The notes under the pieces are model-generated. The model had not been told where the DNA came from and ran no database searches. It was given only the letters and a program-made list of their open reading frames with translations. DNA of 26,193 nucleotides from CAYTOJ01 sp964439415 (lineage in GTDB: Bacteria > Pseudomonadota > Alphaproteobacteria > Rickettsiales > CAZAGG01). A program made the translations under genes and the position numbers. This document shows positions 15,647-22,525 of the stretch, one piece after another. Numbering within the stretch: the first letter of the stretch is position 1; each line of letters begins with the position of its first letter. Where the stretch lies: positions 1-26,193 of the forward strand of contig CAYTOJ010000010.1 in NCBI GenBank assembly GCA_964439415.1. Reading direction: 5' to 3'.

Positions 15647-15933
15647 GCAACCAGCATTAAGCACTATTTATTAAAAAATCATTTTTATGCTTACCACCAG
15701 ACAAATTTATAAACACTTGGTTTATAGTGATTTTAGCCCCCTCCCTAACCCTCCCCCGTAAACGGGAGAGGGGACAACGGAGCAGATCTTCTCTATATCC
15801 CCCCTCCTGTTTACGGGAGGGGGTTAGGGGGAGGGCAAATAGAACCTCTTAATTTGTCGGGTGGTAAGGTCTATGCCGTGACTTGATTACGGTTGAATCC
15901 CCGCTTCTTACAGGCTTGCCTATCTGCAATCTT
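15647..15933. other. Intergenic region between atpD and the lipoprotein gene
   Basis: About 290 bp with no supportable gene; in particular no atpC (epsilon subunit) frame. It contains the GC-rich palindrome at 15737-15835 and AT-rich flanks that probably carry the lipoprotein promoter. Confidence 0.6.
15737..15835. repeat. GC-rich inverted repeat downstream of atpD
   Basis: CCCCCTCCCTAACCCTCCCC at the left (15737-) is matched by the complement of GGAGGGGGTTAGGGGGAGGG at the right (to 15835). Each arm also contains its own small palindrome (CCCGTAAACGGG on the left). The central non-paired part is about 25 nt. This structure can act as a bidirectional transcription terminator or mRNA-3'-end stabiliser for atpD. 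It has the same architecture and a similar C/T-rich versus G/A-rich composition as the element at 5554-5707, but a different sequence. Confidence 0.8.
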
Positions 15934-17364
15934 TTAAGCCGCTTCTTTGCTGAGTTTTGCGGCTTTCTCCAGAGCTTCCTCGATTGTGCCTACCATGTAG
16001 AAGGCTGATTCCGGCAGGTGGTCGTACTTGCCTTCCACTATGCCTTTAAAGCCTGCTATGGTATCCTTCAATGCCACGAACTTACCGGGGCTGCCTGTGA
16101 ACACTTCAGCAACATGGAACGGCTGGGAGAGGAAGCGCTGGATTTTACGGGCGCGAGCCACTACCAGTTTATCATCCTCCGACAGTTCATCCATGCCTAA
16201 AATGGCGATAATATCCTGCAATGATTTATAGGTTTGCAGAATGCGCTGCACCTCACGGGCGATTGCGTAATGCTCCTCACTCACCACTTTAGGGTCAAGG
16301 ATGCGGGAAGTGGAATCCAGCGGATCCACCGCCGGGTAAATGCCAAGTTCGGCGATCTGCCGGGAGAGAACCGTGGTTGCGTCAAGGTGCGCGAATGATG
16401 TTGCGGGAGCCGGATCAGTCAAATCATCCGCAGGTACATAAATCGCCTGCACTGAGGTGATGGAGCCTTTTTTGGTGGATGTTATACGCTCCTGCATGTT
16501 GCCCATTTCAGTGGCCAGGGTCGGCTGATAACCCACAGCGGAGGGGATACGCCCCAGCAGAGCCGATACTTCCGCGCCTGCCTGGGTGAAACGGAACACG
16601 TTATCCACGAAAAATAAAACGTCCTGCCCTTCTTCATCGCGGAAGTATTCCGCCAAAGTAAGGCCGGTAAGTGCTACACGGGCGCGTGCTCCGGGTGGCT
16701 CGTTCATCTGCCCGTAAACCAGCGCCACTTTAGATTTTGTAGGGTCTTCCAGATTAATAACGCCGGATTCCATCATTTCATGATAAAGATCATTTCCTTC
16801 ACGGGTGCGCTCACCCACGCCAGCGAATACTGAATAACCACCGTGCGCCTTGGCGATATTATTGATAAGCTCCATGATAAGCACGGTTTTGCCTACCCCT
16901 GCGCCGCCGAAAAGGCCGATTTTACCGCCCTTGGAATATGGCGCTAAAAGGTCAACCACTTTGATTCCGGTAACCAGAATCTCTGATTCAGTGGACTGAT
17001 CAACATACAGCGGTGCGGACTTGTGAATCTGGTCAGTCTTGCGGGATTTAACCGGCCCGCGCTCGTCTATCGGTTCGCCAATCACGTTTAATATGCGCCC
17101 CAGAGTTTCAGGGCCTACAGGAACAGTAATCGGGCTACCGGTGTTTATAACTTCCTGGCCGCGCACCATGCCATCGGTTGAGTCCATCGCAATACAGCGA
17201 ACGGATGACTCACCAAGATGCTGCGCCACTTCCAGCACTAATCTGCGCCCATCAATGCTGGTCTCCAGTGCGGTTAATATGGGAGGCAGGCCACCTTCCT
17301 CAAAGGTTACGTCCACAACTGCTGATATTACCTGGGCTACCTTGCCCGTGCTGCTCTTAGCCAT
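15934..17364 (-). CDS. atpD: F1F0 ATP synthase beta subunit
   Basis: 476 aa, the normal length. The Walker A GGAGVGKT (153-160), GVGERTREGNDLYHEM with the catalytic Glu, FFVDNVFRFTQAG (Walker B region) and ALLGRIPSAVGYQPTL are canonical. It forms the catalytic nucleotide sites of F1 at the inner membrane. The start ATG is preceded by GGAG at 6-nt spacing. It is not in the usual atpHAGDC order: the upstream gene is a Ppx/GppA phosphatase, and downstream come a palindromic repeat and a lipoprotein gene, so atpG and atpC are absent from both sides. No sign of degeneration is seen. Confidence 0.98.
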   Translation of the reverse strand: MAKSSTGKVAQVISAVVDVTFEEGGLPPILTALETSIDGRRLVLEVAQHLGESSVRCIAMDSTDGMVRGQEVINTGSPITVPVGPETLGRILNVIGEPIDERGPVKSRKTDQIHKSAPLYVDQSTESEILVTGIKVVDLLAPYSKGGKIGLFGGAGVGKTVLIMELINNIAKAHGGYSVFAGVGERTREGNDLYHEMMESGVINLEDPTKSKVALVYGQMNEPPGARARVALTGLTLAEYFRDEEGQDVLFFVDNVFRFTQAGAEVSALLGRIPSAVGYQPTLATEMGNMQERITSTKKGSITSVQAIYVPADDLTDPAPATSFAHLDATTVLSRQIAELGIYPAVDPLDSTSRILDPKVVSEEHYAIAREVQRILQTYKSLQDIIAILGMDELSEDDKLVVARARKIQRFLSQPFHVAEVFTGSPGKFVALKDTIAGFKGIVEGKYDHLPESAFYMVGTIEEALEKAAKLSKEAA

Positions 17365-17436
17365 TAAAGCTCCGGAATATAGATTATCAATATTAATAAG
17401 CAGGCTTTTAAAGCCATTAGCCGCTGTGTCAAGGCT

Positions 17437-18966
17437 TCAAGTGATAGCTTTTTTTACACCAAGCAAGTCAGCCAGTTTATCCAGTTTTTTTCCGGCATCG
17501 CCTTTGATCAGGGCGTAGGCTCCCGCTTTGCGTTCGGAAAGTTCCAGTTTCCCGCCCGTGATGCGAAGTTTTATGCTGTTCAAGGCAGATGCATCAGCCC
17601 GGGAATACTTCCCGGCAAACGCCATGAGCAGGCCTATAATGGCGGCGGATTTTATCTGCTCATCCTTTAAAAGAGTTTTCGCCATCTCATTAAAATACTT
17701 CTTGGGTTTGCTTTTATAGCGGTGAAACAGCATCAACCCCAGCATCAGGCGCTCAGGGTGGGTAATGCCCGTCAACGGATATTCAATTATCCTCTGGAAA
17801 GCAAATTCCGCCCGGTAGTCCGGGTGTTCACTCCAGGAGATTTCACTAAGCTCAGCCGCAGCTGTAATCAGACGCTCATTACCGTTAGCCATGCTTCCCA
17901 GGGATTCCATCAGCCATTCTCTTAAGGCTGCCGCATATTCCGGATTCAGGCGCGACATAGCAGCAAGGTAGCGCGCTGAAGCCCACAGTGCATCCGCCCC
18001 CCTCTCCTGCCCCTTTAGCAGGGAATACATATACCCCTCACGCACCCCGGCGGCTGAGAATATAATGGATTCAGGGCTGCCGAGTTCTATGATTTTCAGC
18101 AGCACAGCGGCAGAATACTGAATTGTCTCCTCCCGTTCCTCAGGCAGGCCGGGGAATTTCGCCTGGTCTAATTTATCCGCCTCCACCAGTGACGCCAGCA
18201 TCCCGGCCAGGCTGTATGGGTCTGCCATGTAGTTATGCACTACCCTGATGGGGTAACCGGTAATGGCAGTGTGCACCTTGGCAATCGCCCGGAAGCCGCC
18301 ACCCACGGCGTAGAATTTACGCCCATTCAGAAACTTCAGTGCCTGTTCGTTTTTAAGCTTTTTCTCCAGCACTTTTAAAGCATTTTTAGGTTTGCCTTCT
18401 GCTTCCTCCATAATACGGAAATGGCCGATGGGGATGGAATCACGGCTGGTAATACTGCCGTCCATAACCCGCACAAGCTCCAGGCTTCCACCCCCTAAAT
18501 CCCCCACTACGCCTGATGGTTGATGGATGGAACCGATAACCCCATAGGCTCCGTACTCCGCCTCCCTCTCGCCGGAGATTACCTGTATGCTAACCCCCAG
18601 CGCGGTTTTAAGACCCAGATATCCACCACCACCATTTTCCAGCTCACGCACCAGATCTGCACCGTCAGATGCATCCCTCACTGCCGCAGTAGCCAAAGCA
18701 TGAACATTATTGATACCTATGCTCTTTAGAATCATCACAAAGTCCGATACCGCATGCCGCGCCATTAGTCTGCCCTTAGGGTTCAGCTTGCCACTGCCGG
18801 ATAGCCCCTTCCCCAGGGCGCACAGCACTTTTTCATTAAACAGCGGTGTAAGGTGGCGAGATAGAGTTTCATAAACCACTAGACGCACGGAATTAGAGCC
18901 AATATCAATTATGGCTACGTTATCCTTTCGGCAGGCTATGCTGATTGCCGGAATCTCCATATCCAT
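17437..18966 (-). CDS. Ppx/GppA family phosphatase
   Basis: About 509 aa of the actin-like ASKHA fold: AIIDIGSNSVRLVVYE near residues 18-33, GDLGGGSLELV (about 155-165, second phosphate loop), ISGEREAEYGAYG, YAVGGGFRAIAKVH and a helical C-terminal domain. Members hydrolyse inorganic polyphosphate and/or pppGpp; which one cannot be told from motifs alone. I chose the ATG at 18966 because an AAGG lies just upstream. An ATG at 18993 would add nine residues and nearly touch the stop of the SIMPL gene, and an ATG at 18960 has the best AAGG spacing (9 nt). It sits between a SIMPL-domain gene and atpD on the same strand with short gaps. Confidence 0.92.
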   Translation of the reverse strand: MDMEIPAISIACRKDNVAIIDIGSNSVRLVVYETLSRHLTPLFNEKVLCALGKGLSGSGKLNPKGRLMARHAVSDFVMILKSIGINNVHALATAAVRDASDGADLVRELENGGGGYLGLKTALGVSIQVISGEREAEYGAYGVIGSIHQPSGVVGDLGGGSLELVRVMDGSITSRDSIPIGHFRIMEEAEGKPKNALKVLEKKLKNEQALKFLNGRKFYAVGGGFRAIAKVHTAITGYPIRVVHNYMADPYSLAGMLASLVEADKLDQAKFPGLPEEREETIQYSAAVLLKIIELGSPESIIFSAAGVREGYMYSLLKGQERGADALWASARYLAAMSRLNPEYAAALREWLMESLGSMANGNERLITAAAELSEISWSEHPDYRAEFAFQRIIEYPLTGITHPERLMLGLMLFHRYKSKPKKYFNEMAKTLLKDEQIKSAAIIGLLMAFAGKYSRADASALNSIKLRITGGKLELSERKAGAYALIKGDAGKKLDKLADLLGVKKAIT

Positions 18967-18999
18967 ACACCTTTTTTCCGCAAGTATTTGCATTCAGAA

Positions 19000-19797
19000 C
19001 TACTCAAGCGCGAAAGTGATATCGGCCTGTGCCTCCACCTTGATCTGGCCTGGCGAAATGGAAGCACCCTGCCCGGTAGAGGAATCTTCCATAGACTTCA
19101 TGTTCTGCGCCTGCACGTTAAAACCCATATTCCTAGGGGAGTTATAATAGCTATGGTATATCCAGTTATTATTAAGTGAGACTGTTATAGGTTTACCAAC
19201 CTTCTGGCCTAAAACAGCGGCTGCCGCATCCGCCTTTTCCTTGGCGGCTTTTACCGCCATATCCCGCGCAGCATCCCTGTGTTTTCTAAGTTCTGTAGTG
19301 CTGAACTGCACACTCTCAACTGATGTTACACCGCTTTGCAACGCGCCTGTTAGCGCCTGTTCAAATTTGGTTAAATCCGTGATCTTGACATTCAGGCCTT
19401 TTCTAAAATGATAATGCTTGACTTGCGTGGTATCGCAGCCCTGTTTGTACCCGTCCGGATAGTTACAATCATCGAATACCGGAGATATATCAATATAATC
19501 AGTTTGCAGATTCTCAGGTTTTACGCCCAGTTTTTTAAAATGCGCCAGTGCTGAGGCCATGGCAGTATCCATCTTTTTCTGCCCTATCAGCAAATCTTTG
19601 TCTCTGGCAGTTACCGACATTACCAGCAACGCTTCATCAGGTGTCACTTTAATTTCAGCATCACCAGTGACATTAATGCTTGGCCGCTCAAAAGGCGCAG
19701 GCGCAGGTGGAGGAGGTGGAACCTCCGAAAAAGCAGCTATAGGGAGCATCACCCCTAACGATAATATAGATGCAGCGGTAATTTTTTTAATCAGCAT
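19000..19797 (-). CDS. SIMPL (DUF541) domain periplasmic protein
   Basis: 265 aa. The start ATG at 19797 has a strong AGGAGG 7 nt upstream; longer upstream in-frame starts overlap the previous gene and are rejected. The signal peptide (Met-Leu-Ile-Lys-Lys, then ITAASILSLGVMLPIAAFSE) is followed by a Pro-rich linker (VPPPPPAPAPFERP) and the SIMPL core: INVTGDAEIKVTPDEALLVM, LGVKPENLQTDYIDISPVF, a cysteine-containing insertion DDCNYPDGYKQGCD, and a C-terminal IKVEAQADITFALE. The family (for example E. coli YggE) is periplasmic, oligomeric and linked to oxidative-stress tolerance; molecular function is unknown. It lies 55 bp after the SecA-like gene. Confidence 0.9.
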   Translation of the reverse strand: MLIKKITAASILSLGVMLPIAAFSEVPPPPPAPAPFERPSINVTGDAEIKVTPDEALLVMSVTARDKDLLIGQKKMDTAMASALAHFKKLGVKPENLQTDYIDISPVFDDCNYPDGYKQGCDTTQVKHYHFRKGLNVKITDLTKFEQALTGALQSGVTSVESVQFSTTELRKHRDAARDMAVKAAKEKADAAAAVLGQKVGKPITVSLNNNWIYHSYYNSPRNMGFNVQAQNMKSMEDSSTGQGASISPGQIKVEAQADITFALE

Positions 19798-19852
19798 CTT
19801 AATTCCTCCTGTCTTAATTTTCCGGATATTCATAGTCATGCGGCGAACTATT

Positions 19853-22456
19853 TCAAGCTTCGCGAATCTGTTCCTGCTTTTTAAGGCCGAGTGCCTCCCG
19901 CTCCACCGCCTTGTAGCCCTGTTGAACGTTGTATATAGCGGCTGTGGCAGGCACGGCCAGCATCCCAAGGCCGGATAACGACCTGAAAAAATTACCCATC
20001 TGCTCATTGCCACTTTTAAATGATTCCCTGGCTTCTTTCATTGCGAACACCCCAACCGCTATGGAAGTTACACTGGTGAATATAGACGCAACCAGATTGC
20101 GGCGATTCTCAGCAGAAAACAAAACATGCTTCACCGCCTTCAGCAGAGATGGCCCTTGTGATAAAAACTCTTTAGCCTCAGATACTTCCTGATCAATTTT
20201 TTTGGATGCTTCCTTCCACATGCCCTTTATTTCCGGCTCCAGCGCTTTTATGGCCGCATCGCGGGCTTTTGCATAATCCTCAGGAGTTTTGCCGGGCATG
20301 AAAATAACACCCTCAACATCACTTAGTTTCTTCTCCACATCTTCAGTGAATCTGCCCCATTCTTTGAGTGCCTTATGGAGAGTCTGGCGGGCGTATTGTT
20401 TGGTCTCCTCCCCGTTTTCATCCAGTTCATTGCTGCGACAATAAGCTTCAGGATGCCGTGATATTTTCTCATGCGCGTATTTGTAATAGTCCTGTAGCGT
20501 GTCAAAAAATTTCCGCTTGTATTTGCCAAGAAGCTTCTCGGTGGTCTCGTCAGTGAACTTGCGCTGCGCCGCTAGAAGCTCTGAATCCGCTTTCTGGATT
20601 GCACAAATATGACTGGTTATCTGCTCAGGCGTTTTAATATCCGGCGGGAATTTCTCCGCTGCCCGGTTTAAAATCATGGTGGATGAACCTGGCGCACCTT
20701 GCCGCGCTGCCCGCCCACGCACCTGTTGTTCTATACGGTAGGAAGATGGCACGAAGGTAAGCATCACATGCAAACCCCCGGCATCCAGCGCCGCCTGCTC
20801 CGGTTTTATGTCAATGCCACGCCCGGCTATGGTGGTAGCCAGCGTCACCGCGCCGCTTTTGCCCGCCCGCTCTATCACATTCACTGATTCAGAGCGGGAT
20901 TCCAATCCGTTCAGTTCCTGAAACTCCACCCCTTGCCCACGCAGGTATCCGGCGAAATCAAGTTCATCGCGGATGCTGTTGAAGGAAACCAGAACCGGTC
21001 TGCCCCTGGCACTCTCCTGCTTAATATTTGCAAGCAGAGCTTTGTAATGTTCATCTTTATTTTCTGCCAGGGCTGGCGGTTCATCCAGCCTTTTAGATGT
21101 CTGATTGGGCGGTATGAAAAAAGTCTCCACCCCGAAACGCTCTTTAGTCTCACTTATTTCCTGTGCGCTTCCCGCCGTTCCAGTCATCAGCCAGCTTGAG
21201 CCGTAGCCTTTTACAAACTCCACCGCGCTCTCAGATGCCACATTAATACTATCCGCACTGGTGGGAATCCCCAACCTTGCATTGAGGAACTGGTGCACCC
21301 CATAACCCCACTGGCTGCCGTGCTTAAGCTCACCAGTGGCCTGATCAATAATTACTGCCTGCTTCACTTTTTCTTTTATATGGCCTTCTGGGCTCATGCC
21401 AACAATCTGCTCATCCTCCACCACCGCATAATCGCAGTTCAGCGCCTTATGTTTTGCCTGCAGGGCGGAGCGTATCCACTGGGTAATTTCTTCATCCTTA
21501 AACTTTTTTATTACTTTGCCCTGGCCGGGATTCTCCTTTTTCAGCCATTTGCGCACCTGTTTTGTAATGTCGCCGGAGGATGCTTTTTCAAAATCAGAGC
21601 TATCAATGAAATTGTTGATGGATGGGTAAATCCAGTATGGAGTTTCCTTATCTGAAGCACCGGAGAGGATATAACGGGTAGTCTCATCCAGAGTTACATA
21701 ATCAGCTTCGTCCAGCAGCAGAACGTCCCGTCTGCGGTTCTTTAAAATGCCGTAGTTATAAGTATCGTCCGCCAGGCGGGAATGGATAATTTCATGGGCG
21801 GATGAATAAACAATATCCGCATCAAATGCGTGGTGTTCATGCTCTTCAAGCTGTGATTCCCTGCCGCTGAATACCCCGCGCTTGTGCTGCTCTATCTTTG
21901 CATAGCGGTCTTTAAAGCCTAGGCCACAGGTAAAGCCAAGGGCACGGAAGAATTTATGAAATTCCTTCTGGTGTGCCTCCGCCAGAATATCATTGGTGCT
22001 GACTATATCCACACTGTGCCCCTGCGCTGCCCGAACCGCCGCTTTCATGGCGAATATAAGCGACTTTCCCTCACCAGTATTCACCTGGCTTTGTACGTTA
22101 CCATCCTGATTCAGGGCATTCAGTACGGTGAGCAACTGGGGGGTATTAGGAAACAGGCCAAGGGTGCGGAAAGCCGTCTCACGGGCTAAAGCCATAAACT
22201 CCAGCAAGGCGGTTTCATCCTTTGGGTTTTTGCGTAAACTCTTGATTGCGGCTTGTGTAGCACGGGATACCTGCTTATCCGTCATTGTGGATACTTCCAG
22301 GCCGCGCTGAGTTAAAGCTTCATACTGGCGGCTGAGCTTCTGGGCATAACCCTGCTCTAGCGGTGTGCCTTGCGACCCTACCCGCACCGCGCATATATAT
22401 CCTTCTATTTCCGCACTGGTTATACCAAGTTGCGTTTCTTTACCGTTCCGTGCCAT
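19853..22456 (-). CDS. SecA-like DEAD motor ATPase with C-terminal hydrophobic hairpin
   Basis: 867 aa. SecA-type helicase motor: TGEGKS (127-132, Walker A; SecA has TGEGKT), LLLDEADYVTLDE (DEAD at 249-252; SecA has DEVDSILIDE), a preprotein-binding-like segment VIIDQATGELKHGSQWGYGV followed by His-Gln, MTGTA (424-428), ATTIAGRGIDI (540-550; SecA ATNMAGRGTDI), GGLHV, and QVRGRAARQGAPG (578-590). The zinc-binding SecB tail of housekeeping SecA is absent. The C-terminal third is charged and helical, then about 784-850 holds two hydrophobic segments (LVASIFTSVTSIAVGVFAM and LSGLGMLAVPATAAIYNV). It is probably a paralogous SecA-like translocase or nucleic-acid-independent motor; its partner and substrate are unknown. 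First gene of a same-strand run with SIMPL, Ppx/GppA and atpD. Confidence 0.88.
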   Translation of the reverse strand: MARNGKETQLGITSAEIEGYICAVRVGSQGTPLEQGYAQKLSRQYEALTQRGLEVSTMTDKQVSRATQAAIKSLRKNPKDETALLEFMALARETAFRTLGLFPNTPQLLTVLNALNQDGNVQSQVNTGEGKSLIFAMKAAVRAAQGHSVDIVSTNDILAEAHQKEFHKFFRALGFTCGLGFKDRYAKIEQHKRGVFSGRESQLEEHEHHAFDADIVYSSAHEIIHSRLADDTYNYGILKNRRRDVLLLDEADYVTLDETTRYILSGASDKETPYWIYPSINNFIDSSDFEKASSGDITKQVRKWLKKENPGQGKVIKKFKDEEITQWIRSALQAKHKALNCDYAVVEDEQIVGMSPEGHIKEKVKQAVIIDQATGELKHGSQWGYGVHQFLNARLGIPTSADSINVASESAVEFVKGYGSSWLMTGTAGSAQEISETKERFGVETFFIPPNQTSKRLDEPPALAENKDEHYKALLANIKQESARGRPVLVSFNSIRDELDFAGYLRGQGVEFQELNGLESRSESVNVIERAGKSGAVTLATTIAGRGIDIKPEQAALDAGGLHVMLTFVPSSYRIEQQVRGRAARQGAPGSSTMILNRAAEKFPPDIKTPEQITSHICAIQKADSELLAAQRKFTDETTEKLLGKYKRKFFDTLQDYYKYAHEKISRHPEAYCRSNELDENGEETKQYARQTLHKALKEWGRFTEDVEKKLSDVEGVIFMPGKTPEDYAKARDAAIKALEPEIKGMWKEASKKIDQEVSEAKEFLSQGPSLLKAVKHVLFSAENRRNLVASIFTSVTSIAVGVFAMKEARESFKSGNEQMGNFFRSLSGLGMLAVPATAAIYNVQQGYKAVEREALGLKKQEQIREA

Positions 22457-22525
22457 AATTTAAGAATACTACAGGCACGATGTTATATATTTATGAAATT
22501 TCTAAAATGCTTAAGTTAATGTCTC

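Noticed and set aside
15647..15933. Hidden atpC downstream of atpD
   Set aside because: No frame of adequate length or epsilon-like sequence exists; the space is filled by an inverted repeat.
17039..17518. 159-codon plus-strand frame opposite atpD
   Set aside because: Antisense to a highly conserved gene; no ribosome-binding site and Ser/Arg/Pro-rich composition.
19798..20013. 72-residue N-terminal extension of the SIMPL protein
   Set aside because: It overlaps the 3' end of the SecA-like gene, while the ATG at 19797 has a strong AGGAGG and begins a clear signal peptide.
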